Under the pieces are notes generated by a model, which saw only the letters and a list, made by a program, of their open reading frames with translations, did not search any database and had not been told where the DNA came from. Below are positions 16,776 through 24,498 of a stretch of 64,000 nt of DNA, piece by piece. Positions within the stretch are counted from its first letter, which is position 1; every line of letters starts with the position of its first letter. Origin of the DNA: Desulfitobacterium metallireducens DSM 15288 (GTDB lineage: Bacteria; Bacillota; Desulfitobacteriia; Desulfitobacteriales; Desulfitobacteriaceae); NCBI RefSeq assembly GCF_000231405.2, contig NZ_CP007032.1, positions 1,302,001-1,366,000 on the forward strand. The letters run 5' to 3'. The position numbers were made by a program, and so were the translations under genes.

Positions 16776-18146
16776 TTGGAAAATGATTCGGTTTGTGGAA
16801 AGACAAAAATGGATTGGGTCAAGGAATTTCCCTTACTTAATTCAATGATATTAGGTGATGAAGTCTTTTGGGTTAATCCCCATTATACCGATAAGAAAGT
16901 CAATCAGGTTCCTTTAGGTCAAAAAGAAATTGATGATGCTGAAGCACGTTTACTGCGATTTGCTCCGTACTTGGCTAAGGCCTTTCCTGTTACAAAAGCA
17001 CAAAAAGGGTTGATTGAATCACCTTTGGTTTTCATATTACAAATGCAGAAGTTTCTTGAAGATTGGTTTATGGTTAATATTCCGGGGAAACTTTTAGTTA
17101 AAGAAGATAATCTTTTGCCGATAGCGGGTTCAATTAAGGCAAGAGGGGGAATATATGAAGTCCTAAAGCATTCGGAAGATTTAGCACTTGAAAATCAACT
17201 TCTGGCGATGCAAGATGATTATTCGGTGTTAAGTTCATCTTATTTCAAGGAGTTTTTTGCCCACTATTCTATCGCTGTTGGATCAACCGGAAATCTGGGC
17301 CTTAGCATTGGGATAATGAGTTCTAAATTGGGCTATCAGGTATGCGTTCATATGTCTGCCGATGCAAAACAATGGAAAAAAGACATGCTCAGAAGTCAAG
17401 GGGTGCAAGTTCTCGAATATGATTCGGATTATAGCCGGGCTGTTGAAGAAGGACGGAAAATCGCTCAAGGCGACCCTAACTGCTATTTCATCGATGATGA
17501 GAATTCAGAGGATCTCTTTTTAGGGTATGCAGTCGCTGCCAGCGGTCTGAAAGAGCAACTTGAGGATATGAATGTAAGTGTAGACAAAGATCATCCCCTC
17601 TTTGTCTATCTACCCTGTGGCGTAGGAGGAGGACCGGGGGGCATTGCTTTCGGCCTAAAACTTATTTTCGGTGAATATGTCCATTGCTTTTTTGCTGAAC
17701 CAACCCATTCACCCTGTATGCTTCTGGGCCTATTAACGGGTCTTCATAATCAAGCTGCAGTCCAAGATTTTGGGATTGATAATCAAACTGAGGCCGATGG
17801 GTTAGCTGTGGGGCGTCCTTCAGGTTTCGTCAGTAGAATTATGAAAAACAGGTTAAGCGGTAGCTATACTGTGCAAGATGATGTGCTATATATTTTATTA
17901 AGTGCTCTGAATGAGAGTGAACACGTCCAGCTTGAACCTTCGGCGCTTGCAGGAATGGTCGGGCCGGTCAGACTGATGCAAACAAAGCTTGGACAAGATT
18001 ATCTTTCGACACATAACTTAATGGGGAAAATGAAGAATGCTACCCATATCGTATGGGCGACAGGTGGAAGTTTGGTGCCTCGTGAGATTATGGCTGAATA
18101 TATCGAAAAGGGTAATCGATTAACGCAGCAGAATAAAAATCATTAA
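16776..18146 (+). CDS. dsdA: D-serine ammonia-lyase (D-serine dehydratase)
   Basis: 456-residue fold-type II PLP enzyme converting D-serine to pyruvate and ammonia. PLP lysine is in [11 protein letters not shown] (about residue 120); the Gly-rich phosphate loop is in [11 protein letters not shown], and CGVGGGPGG follows. Length agrees with DsdA (about 440 residues). The ATG at 16767 touches the ribosome site GAAGGGA directly, so TTG at 16776 (8-bp spacing) is preferred; the difference is three residues. No D-serine transporter or regulator is next to it, so a detoxification or nitrogen role is inferred. Confidence 0.9.
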   Translation: MENDSVCGKTKMDWVKEFPLLNSMILGDEVFWVNPHYTDKKVNQVPLGQKEIDDAEARLLRFAPYLAKAFPVTKAQKGLIESPLVFILQMQKFLEDWFMVNIPGKLLVKEDNLLPIAGSIKARGGIYEVLKHSEDLALENQLLAMQDDYSVLSSSYFKEFFAHYSIAVGSTGNLGLSIGIMSSKLGYQVCVHMSADAKQWKKDMLRSQGVQVLEYDSDYSRAVEEGRKIAQGDPNCYFIDDENSEDLFLGYAVAASGLKEQLEDMNVSVDKDHPLFVYLPCGVGGGPGGIAFGLKLIFGEYVHCFFAEPTHSPCMLLGLLTGLHNQAAVQDFGIDNQTEADGLAVGRPSGFVSRIMKNRLSGSYTVQDDVLYILLSALNESEHVQLEPSALAGMVGPVRLMQTKLGQDYLSTHNLMGKMKNATHIVWATGGSLVPREIMAEYIEKGNRLTQQNKNH

Positions 18147-18184
18147 CTAGTATATGGTGGAGAGGGACGGGTTAGAAGGAGAAC

Positions 18185-20500
18185 ATGAGAGTATCAGTAC
18201 GCGAACTGGTCGAATTCGTACTTCGATCAGGGGATTTACAATCGACAGCGAATGGTCCGTCCCGAACACTAGAAGGAATTAAAGCGCATCAGTTTATTCA
18301 GAAGGCTTATGGCCAAGAATACCAACCCGAAGTCAGCTTAAGTTATGTTTATGAACAGGATGATAGGAAACTTGAAATTCATGGTCGTGCCGATGGAATC
18401 ATTCAAAAAGAATCAGGTATTTGCATTGACGAGATCAAGTCTACGACTCGAAACTTTGAGCAATGGGAGGAATCCTTCAGCGATATCCACTGGGCACAGG
18501 TGAAATGCTATGCCTATATCTATGCTTTTCAGGTTGGGTTAAAGTCGATTGAGGTTCAACTGACTTATTATCAGCTCAATTCTGGTGAGAGCCAAATTTT
18601 TACTCGTTCATATTCGATCGAGGATCTCGAGGACTTTTTTATAAAAGTAGTTGATAGTTATCTTCAATGGGCGAAGAAAATAGAATCCTGGACCGAAGCT
18701 CGGGATTTGAGTATACGCAGTTTAGAGTTCCCGTATCCTTCCTACCGTTCAGGACAACGCAAACTCGTCATTGCAGTTTATAAAACGATTGAGCAGGGGA
18801 AAAAATTGTTTGCTCAAGCACCAACTGGAATTGGGAAAACGATAGCGACTTTATTCCCTGCGCTAAAATCCCTAGCCGAAGGGTTAACGAGCGAGCTTTT
18901 TTATTTGACAGCTAAAACGATGACCCGAACAGTAGCAGAAAAAGCCCTCAGTGATCTGCAAGAACAAGGATTGAGGATTAAAAGGCTCACATTAACTGCA
19001 AAAGATAAGATCTGTTTTTTACCGGATAGCACGTGTGATCCGGAGGAATGTCCTTATGCTCGGGGCTATTATGATCGGGTGCGGTTGGCTGTGGAAGAGA
19101 TTTTTAATGAGGATTCCTGGAATCGGGCAATGATCGAAAATTATAGTCGCAATCATTCAGTGTGCCCTTTTGAGTTCTCTTTGGATTTGACTAATTGGGC
19201 TGATGTCGTCATATGTGATTATAATTATGTTTTTGATCCTCGTGTCTACTTGCGCAGGCTTTTTCTCGAAGGAGGAGATTATCTCTTCTTGGTTGATGAA
19301 GCCCATAACCTTGTAGAGCGCGCACGTGAAATGTTTTCTGCTGAAATTGTGAAGGAGCCCTTCTTAAAGTTAAAAAGGGAAGTTCAAACTGAATTTCCTT
19401 TGTTGGGTAAGAAATTGCAGAAAGTGAATGCTCAATTGGGAAAGCTAAAGAAGGAACGGGCCGAGGATTTTCAAAAGGATCCCCCCACTGGGCTTTATTC
19501 GAGTTTGCAACAATTTATTAAAGTGGCAGAAAGTTTTTTGCGGGAAGAGAAGTCTGTACCTTGGAAAGATGAATTTTTAGACCTTTATTTTAAAACCTTA
19601 GGATTCTTAAGAACGGCTGAATATTACGATGAGCGTTATAACACACTCTATAAACAAGGACAGGAAGGCTTCTCGGTCAAACTATATTGTCTTGATCCCT
19701 CGCTTCTTCTGGCTGAATCCTTCAAAAGAGGACGTGCCGCTATCCTTTTTTCGGCAACTTTAAGTCCAATTGAGTATTTTATGAAAATATTAGGGGGAGA
19801 AGAGTCTTCTTATAAACTGAAACTGGGTTCGCCCTTTCCTCAGCAAAACCTCTGTTTAATGATTCATGAGGGGATATCCACCCGCTATAGTCAACGGGAT
19901 ATGAGTTATGACCAACTTGCAGAAGCTATAGCCATAGTTGTGAAGTCAAAGATAGGTAACTATTTAATATTTTTTCCGTCATATGTCTATCTGCAGCATG
20001 TCTATGAGCGGTTTGAGTTGAATAATCCGGAAATTCATACCATAGTTCAAACGTCTGGAATGACTGAAGAAGAGAGGGAAGTCTTTCTCGATCAATTTCA
20101 AGAAGATCCAGAACGGACATTCGTGGGTTTTTCTCTCTTAGGTGGAATTTTTGGAGAAGGTATCGATCTTACGGGAAGCCGGCTTTCCGGAGCGGTAATT
20201 GTGGGTGTAGGTTTGCCTCAAATTTGCTTGGAACGAGATTTGATTCGTGACTATTTTCAAACGAGGTTGAAGCGTGGCTTTGAATATGCCTATATGTATC
20301 CCGGTCTAAACAAGGTTCTGCAGGCGGTTGGACGCGTGATACGCACTGAGCAAGACAGGGGAGTAGTCCTGCTTGTGGATGATCGCTTTGCACGATCAAG
20401 TTATCAGAAATTATTTCCACCTGAGTGGCAACCCTTGCGGTATATCTCTAATCTTCAAACTATCGAAGAGCAGAGTCGTGTCTTTTGGAACGAGAGTTGA
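18185..20500 (+). CDS. PD-(D/E)XK nuclease-Rad3/XPD-family helicase fusion with Fe-S cluster
   Basis: 771 residues. Residues 1-165 look like a RecB/Cas4-type nuclease: GRAD (D70), DEIKST (E83, K85) and QVKCYAY (Q105xxxY109). The rest is a DinG/XPD-type superfamily 2 helicase: Walker A PTGIGKT near 212, four cysteines C277, C284, C289 and C327 placed like the XPD Fe-S domain, VDEAHN near 372, FSATLSP, and the C-terminal GRVIRTEQDRG. Expected to unwind 5'-3' and possibly cut branched or damaged DNA. The nuclease is fused in-frame, unlike classical DinG, whose N-terminal exonuclease is of the DEDD type. ATG with AAGGAGA. Confidence 0.9.
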   Translation: MRVSVRELVEFVLRSGDLQSTANGPSRTLEGIKAHQFIQKAYGQEYQPEVSLSYVYEQDDRKLEIHGRADGIIQKESGICIDEIKSTTRNFEQWEESFSDIHWAQVKCYAYIYAFQVGLKSIEVQLTYYQLNSGESQIFTRSYSIEDLEDFFIKVVDSYLQWAKKIESWTEARDLSIRSLEFPYPSYRSGQRKLVIAVYKTIEQGKKLFAQAPTGIGKTIATLFPALKSLAEGLTSELFYLTAKTMTRTVAEKALSDLQEQGLRIKRLTLTAKDKICFLPDSTCDPEECPYARGYYDRVRLAVEEIFNEDSWNRAMIENYSRNHSVCPFEFSLDLTNWADVVICDYNYVFDPRVYLRRLFLEGGDYLFLVDEAHNLVERAREMFSAEIVKEPFLKLKREVQTEFPLLGKKLQKVNAQLGKLKKERAEDFQKDPPTGLYSSLQQFIKVAESFLREEKSVPWKDEFLDLYFKTLGFLRTAEYYDERYNTLYKQGQEGFSVKLYCLDPSLLLAESFKRGRAAILFSATLSPIEYFMKILGGEESSYKLKLGSPFPQQNLCLMIHEGISTRYSQRDMSYDQLAEAIAIVVKSKIGNYLIFFPSYVYLQHVYERFELNNPEIHTIVQTSGMTEEEREVFLDQFQEDPERTFVGFSLLGGIFGEGIDLTGSRLSGAVIVGVGLPQICLERDLIRDYFQTRLKRGFEYAYMYPGLNKVLQAVGRVIRTEQDRGVVLLVDDRFARSSYQKLFPPEWQPLRYISNLQTIEEQSRVFWNES

Positions 20501-20536
20501 CAAAAAATATATGAATTGATGTTTGGAGGAGAAAAA

Positions 20537-21688
20537 GTGCTTCTTTCAGGTTTTTCACGATTATCGGTGCCGTGTGAACGGTTTCGAGTGACCTATCAAC
20601 TTCAGGGTACAGAGGATGAGGTTTATGATAGGGCTAAGGATATTTGCTTGGAGCAGACTGTAGAATTCCCGGAGGAATTTATTCCTGAAGGGTTAATTAA
20701 GGAACATATTGTGGGTCAGATCGAATCCTTTGAATCCTATGAGGATAATCGCTTTCTTGTGGTGATTAGCTATGCGATCGACTCAGCAGCAAATGAACTT
20801 ACTCAACTGTTCAATGTTATTTTCGGAAATATAAGCATTAAGCCGGGTATACGGGTTGAGCATATCGAACTTCCCGATGCTTTATTGAAGAATTTTAAAG
20901 GACCTCGTTTTGGCAGAGAAGGGTTAAGGGAATTGCTCGGTGTTAAAAAACGTCCCTTAATTTTTACAGCGCTAAAACCGATGGGGCTTACCTCACAGGA
21001 ACTGGCCGAACTAGCCTATCAATTTGCTTTGGGCGGGATCGACATTATTAAAGATGATCACGGGCTGTCCAACCAATCTTTTTCGCCCTATGAAGAACGG
21101 GTAAGTTTATGTTCGGAAGCGGTGAAAAAGGCAAATCAGGAAACGGGATACCATTCAATCTATGTTACAAATATTACTGGTCCCGTTCAAGAGGTTAAGA
21201 AAAGGGCAATCACGGCAAAAGAGAGGGGTGCTGGCGGAGTTTTGATTTCACCAGGCTTAATTGGGTTTGATATGATGCGAGAAATCGCCGAAGATGATCA
21301 AATTGCTTTACCTGTAATCAGTCATCCCGCATTCCTGGGCAGCTATGTAATGGGTACGAGTGGCCTTTCCCACCATACCTTATTTGGACAAATGGTTCGT
21401 TTAGCGGGTGCTGATGGAACGATCTATCCGAATTTCGGTGGACGATTTTCTTTTTCACGTTCAGAGTGTGAGAATATTGTTCAGGGCACGGAGATTCCGA
21501 TGGGTAACCTAAAACCGATTTTTCCCTGTCCAGCTGGAGGAATGAGCTTAGCGAGTGTCCCAGAATCCCTTAAAGTGTATGGAAATGAAGTAGCGTTCCT
21601 GATTGGTGGCGGACTTTTTAAACAAGGTCCTGATTTAATTGCGAACAGTCGTTATTTTCGTGAGCTTGCCGAGAGACTTAGCGAATAA
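20537..21688 (+). CDS. RuBisCO-like protein (form IV)
   Basis: 383 residues with the RuBisCO large-subunit fold pattern: N-terminal ferredoxin-like domain, then the TIM barrel with TALKPMG (K147, equivalent to K175), GGIDIIKDDHGL (K172, D173, D174, H175), ISHPAFLGSY, FGGRFSFS and LIGGGL. In true RuBisCO the metal-site segment is KDDE (carbamylated K201, D203, E204); here the Glu position is His and loop 6 lacks the catalytic Lys, so carboxylation is excluded. Form IV proteins catalyse enolisation or isomerisation in methionine salvage and related sugar-acid routes. GTG at 20537 sits 6 bp after GGAGGAG. Convergent with a cupin and cysK. Confidence 0.88.
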   Translation: MLLSGFSRLSVPCERFRVTYQLQGTEDEVYDRAKDICLEQTVEFPEEFIPEGLIKEHIVGQIESFESYEDNRFLVVISYAIDSAANELTQLFNVIFGNISIKPGIRVEHIELPDALLKNFKGPRFGREGLRELLGVKKRPLIFTALKPMGLTSQELAELAYQFALGGIDIIKDDHGLSNQSFSPYEERVSLCSEAVKKANQETGYHSIYVTNITGPVQEVKKRAITAKERGAGGVLISPGLIGFDMMREIAEDDQIALPVISHPAFLGSYVMGTSGLSHHTLFGQMVRLAGADGTIYPNFGGRFSFSRSECENIVQGTEIPMGNLKPIFPCPAGGMSLASVPESLKVYGNEVAFLIGGGLFKQGPDLIANSRYFRELAERLSE

Positions 21689-21718
21689 TGGTTGTAAAGG
21701 AATAAGAGTACTAAAAAT

Positions 21719-21770
21719 GACATCCGATTCGGAGGTGGTTAAAGCTCCGGATTGGATGCCGTTTATTATT
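21719..21770 (+). terminator. hairpin between the RuBisCO-like gene and the convergent cupin
   Basis: CATCCGATTCGGAG / CTCCGGATTGGATG (14-bp near-perfect stem) followed by a T-rich stretch. Confidence 0.65.
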
Positions 21771-21795
21771 TTCTTTATAAGGTGTTATTACTCGT

Positions 21796-22233
21796 TTAGT
21801 ACCTTATGAAGTCTGCTACTTCGGGATTCTGGCGCAATAGGTTGATATCTTCCTTAGTGGGGCGAAGGGGACGATCACGATCGACATTAACAAGGCAAAG
21901 AAAACCAAAGGTTGAGCCTTTGGTCGCTCGAAATTGATGCCATGTCTGGGCAGGAATGGTCACAACATCTTTTTCCCGTACAGGATAGATTTTGTCTCCT
22001 AAGAGCACTTCACCCTCCCCTCTAAAAATAATCACCAGATGAGCATGCTGATGATGCTCTAAAGTAGAGTGTCCATTAGGAGCGATCTCAAAATAGCGCA
22101 GCTGGCAAGGAACATCTTCTAATCCTTCACATAAAACGCGTCGGGTAATGCTTTTAAAATGAGTTTCCTCTTCCTTATAGTTAAGGATAGGAGTGTTTTC
22201 CCACTCGTAATTTTCAAAACGTTTAATTGACAT
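21796..22233 (-). CDS. single-domain cupin protein
   Basis: 145-residue cupin. Motif 1 is visible as HSTLEHHQHAHLVIIFRGEGEVLLG (His residues and Glu as metal ligands), motif 2 as VTIPAQTWHQF. Two cysteines (LCEGLEDVPC) precede the barrel. Start ATG at 22233 with AAGGAG; the ATG at 22257 overlaps the cysK stop and has no site. It follows cysK by 23 bp, so the two are co-transcribed. A cupin near a RuBisCO-like protein recalls the methylsulfurylase of the R. rubrum methylthioadenosine-isoprenoid shunt; that role is inference only. Confidence 0.8.
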   Translation of the reverse strand: MSIKRFENYEWENTPILNYKEEETHFKSITRRVLCEGLEDVPCQLRYFEIAPNGHSTLEHHQHAHLVIIFRGEGEVLLGDKIYPVREKDVVTIPAQTWHQFRATKGSTFGFLCLVNVDRDRPLRPTKEDINLLRQNPEVADFIRY

Positions 22234-22256
22234 ACTTTTGCTCCTTACTTCATGCA

Positions 22257-23189
22257 TTATTCAGCAAAAAGTGCAGTGGAAAGATATCTTTCACCATTAT
22301 CGGGTAAAAGGACAACAATGGTTTTCCCTTCATTTTCTGGACGATTGGCTAACTCTGCAGCTGCCCATAGCGCAGCTCCAGAGGAAATCCCGACGAGTAA
22401 GCCTTCCATTTTGGGGAGCTCTCTACCGATTGCAAAGGCATCTTCATTTTTCACTTTAATAACTTCTTCATAAATGGAGGCATTGAGGGTATCTGGAACA
22501 AAGCCAGCACCTATCCCTTGAATTTTATGGGAGCCGGATTTGCCTTCTGACAGTACGGGTGAGTCAAAGGGTTCAACGGCAACGATCTTGATATTGGGGT
22601 TTTTGGCTTTTAAAAATTCGCCGACGCCGGTAATCGTTCCACCAGTACCAATACCAGCTACGAAAATATCGACTTTTCCGTCTGTGTCGTCCCAAATCTC
22701 TGGGCCTGTTGTTGCTTTATGGGTAGCAGGATTGGCAGGGTTTTCAAACTGCCCGGGGATATAGGAGTTGGGGGTTTCTTTGGCAAGTTCTTCGGCCTTA
22801 GCGATAGAACCTTTCATGCCCTTCGAAGCTTCAGTAAGCACAAGCTCAGCCCCATAGGCTTTTAAAAGATTACGACGTTCGATACTCATGGATTCAGGCA
22901 TGGTGAGAATGATACGATAGCCTCTTGCTGAGGCGACCGAAGCAAGACCAATACCGGTGTTGCCACTAGTCGGTTCAATGATGACAGAATTCGAATTTAA
23001 TAACCCTTTTGCTTCGGCATCATCAATCATTGCCTTCGCAATTCGATCTTTTACGCTGCCGGCTGGATTGAAATACTCAAGTTTAGCTAAGATAGTTGCT
23101 TTTAATTGATGCTTTTTCTCGAAGTTTGATAACTCTAGTAGCGGAGTTTTACCAATGAGATCAGTTAGACTTTTATAAATTTTTGACAT
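22257..23189 (-). CDS. cysK: cysteine synthase (O-acetylserine sulfhydrylase)
   Basis: 310-residue PLP enzyme making cysteine from O-acetylserine and sulfide. PLP lysine is in NPAGSVKDR (about residue 46), the substrate loop is [12 protein letters not shown], the phosphate cup is [10 protein letters not shown], and the C-terminal [11 protein letters not shown] is intact. Length matches CysK (308-310). First gene of a cysK-cupin transcript, divergent from a CymR-like repressor. In B. subtilis CysK also binds CymR to sense O-acetylserine, and this head-to-head pairing fits that circuit. Start ATG after GGAGGATC. Confidence 0.95.
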   Translation of the reverse strand: MSKIYKSLTDLIGKTPLLELSNFEKKHQLKATILAKLEYFNPAGSVKDRIAKAMIDDAEAKGLLNSNSVIIEPTSGNTGIGLASVASARGYRIILTMPESMSIERRNLLKAYGAELVLTEASKGMKGSIAKAEELAKETPNSYIPGQFENPANPATHKATTGPEIWDDTDGKVDIFVAGIGTGGTITGVGEFLKAKNPNIKIVAVEPFDSPVLSEGKSGSHKIQGIGAGFVPDTLNASIYEEVIKVKNEDAFAIGRELPKMEGLLVGISSGAALWAAAELANRPENEGKTIVVLLPDNGERYLSTALFAE

Positions 23190-23264
23190 AGTGATCCTCC
23201 ATTCAATATATAAGTTTGTAATTTTGATTTCCTACAATTCTTATATGTTTAATATGATGATTAA

Positions 23265-23293
23265 ATCGTAACGCGAATTAATTTTTTTGTCAA
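23265..23293 (-). promoter_or_regulatory. cysK promoter
   Basis: Minus strand TTGACA (23293-23288), 17-bp A/T-rich spacer, TACGAT (23270-23265). Its hexamers and spacing are identical to the divergent cymR-like promoter. Confidence 0.75.
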
Positions 23294-23328
23294 TAGCAAT
23301 ATGCCCCAACTCTTTATTTTCAACACGT

Positions 23329-23357
23329 TTGACAAAGAGAGGTATTAATATTACGAT
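23329..23357 (+). promoter_or_regulatory. promoter of the CymR-like regulator
   Basis: TTGACA (23329-23334), 17-bp spacer, TACGAT (23352-23357). Start codon about 43 bp downstream of the -10. Confidence 0.75.
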
Positions 23358-23400
23358 ATATTATACCGATAAGAATGCTAGAGTTTGGAGTGGTATATCT

Positions 23401-23850
23401 TTGAAGATATCGACAAAAGGTAGATATGGGTTGAGAGCTTTGCTTGATTTAGCAGTTAACTCCGATGGAGAACATGTTGCTTTGTCGAATATTGCAGAGC
23501 GCCAAGGCATTTCTGAGAACTACCTTGAACAGGTTTTCTCTTCGCTTCGAAAAGCAGGAATAATTAAGAGCGTTAAAGGAGCTCAAGGAGGATATATCCT
23601 CGCTGAAAAGCCTAATAATATTAGAGTCGGTAGAATCCTTCGAGTTTTAGAAGGCGATTTATCGGTTGTTCAAGATGACGATGATCATCCTCATGATTAT
23701 TATGAGAGTATCCAATACTGCCTACAATTACAGGTCTGGGATAAGATGTCTGAGAGTATCAATAATTTCGTGGATTCGATAACGCTTGAGGATCTTGTTC
23801 AAGATTATAAAGTGTTGAATAATGAGATCGGTGATATGTACTATATCTAA
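23401..23850 (+). CDS. cymR: Rrf2-family regulator, CymR-like
   Basis: 149 residues. The N-terminal winged helix (MKISTKGRYGLRALLDLA, then ISENYLEQVFSSLRKAGIIKSVKGAQGGY) is characteristic of Rrf2 proteins. Only one Cys is present, so the three-Cys Fe-S site of IscR is absent, which favours CymR, the cysteine-metabolism repressor of Firmicutes that acts with CysK. A His/Asp-rich stretch (DDDDHPHD) sits where the Fe-S loop would be. TTG start at 23401 after GGAG (10-bp spacing); upstream ATG-like extensions are unsupported. Divergent from cysK. The symbol is by context and family. Confidence 0.78.
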   Translation: MKISTKGRYGLRALLDLAVNSDGEHVALSNIAERQGISENYLEQVFSSLRKAGIIKSVKGAQGGYILAEKPNNIRVGRILRVLEGDLSVVQDDDDHPHDYYESIQYCLQLQVWDKMSESINNFVDSITLEDLVQDYKVLNNEIGDMYYI

Positions 23851-23874
23851 TAAGATTCGATATTTGAGGCTAAG

Positions 23875-23913
23875 AGTGGCTCGTACCTAAAAGAGGTACG
23901 AGCTACTTTTATT
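23875..23913 (+). terminator. intrinsic terminator after the cymR-like gene
   Basis: AGTGGCTCGTACCT / AGGTACGAGCTACT (one mismatch) around AAAAG, followed by TTTATT. It may also serve the convergent small gene. Confidence 0.8.
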
Positions 23914-23935
23914 AGTGTGCTAATGGCATTTATTA

Positions 23936-24193
23936 CTAAAAGATAATATTATCAAACTTATTTGCGAGAAGCTCAATCTCATCTAACACAAGGTTGAAGT
24001 TATGGTTTTGGTTTCGCATCAACCGGTTCCTCCATTTTGTAAAGTAAGTTTTCAAATGATATTTCTCGATCAGGCCAGGGGCGTTTTGGATGAGGTATTG
24101 TTCAAGCTCGTTAACTTCCCACAAAGCATTGTCTATATCATCTTTGCAGATGAGATCGTAAATGATACGAAGTCCGTTAGAAATGGTCTCCAA
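23936..24193 (-). CDS. small helical protein of unknown function
   Basis: 85 residues, predicted mainly helical and mildly acidic (METISNGLRIIYDLICKDD... ...VLDEIELLANKFDNIIF), with one Cys and a Trp-Arg-rich middle (FTKWRNRLMRNQNHN). No family recognised. TTG at 24193 follows GGAGGAA with good spacing; the GTG at 24208 precedes the ribosome site. Could be a two-helix adaptor like Spo0B- or Rap-type small proteins, but nothing in the sequence proves it. Confidence 0.6.
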   Translation of the reverse strand: METISNGLRIIYDLICKDDIDNALWEVNELEQYLIQNAPGLIEKYHLKTYFTKWRNRLMRNQNHNFNLVLDEIELLANKFDNIIF

Positions 24194-24298
24194 TGACGAT
24201 TCCTCCACACTTGATTTTTATAATCTAATATATAGCTTTATTTAAAATTTAGCTAGTCCTATTTGAATTTAAATCAAAGAGAAGCCAAATGAGGTTGC

Positions 24299-24418
24299 AC
24301 AAATGCTTCCACTGTTGATTTAGGCACAATTGCTCTTAAAGTAGCTTTGTCGAAAGCGAAAATTACTTCAGGACAAATTGAAGATATTGTAGTTGGGCAG
24401 AGCAACCAGGATGGCTGA
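24299..24418 (+). pseudogene. relic of a thiolase (acetyl-CoA acetyltransferase) N-terminal region
   Basis: An uninterrupted 39-codon stretch without start signals translates to ...TVDLGTIALKVALSKAKITS then GQIEDIVVGQSNQDG-stop. This matches the thiolase N-terminal pattern (VDLGxxAxxxALxxAxIxPxxIdxVxxGxxxQ) that follows the first strand. No ATG/ribosome site precedes it and no catalytic Cys region follows, so it is a decayed fragment. It fills much of the roughly 300-bp gap between the small helical gene and the amidase terminator; I see nothing else there. Confidence 0.55.
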
Positions 24419-24439
24419 AAGATAAATACAATTTGTTAA

Positions 24440-24477
24440 AATAACAAAAAACGGACATCGTTTAAGTGATGTCCGTA
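24440..24477 (-). terminator. intrinsic terminator of the amidase gene
   Basis: Minus strand ACGGACATC / GATGTCCGT with an 8-nt loop, then TTTTTTGTTATTTT. Confidence 0.88.
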
Positions 24478-24498
24478 AACTAGTAGTATTTGTAGTAT

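Noticed and set aside
24209-24298. Start of an intact thiolase gene
   Set aside because: An in-frame stop precedes the thiolase-like stretch and there is no start codon or ribosome site; only a relic remains.
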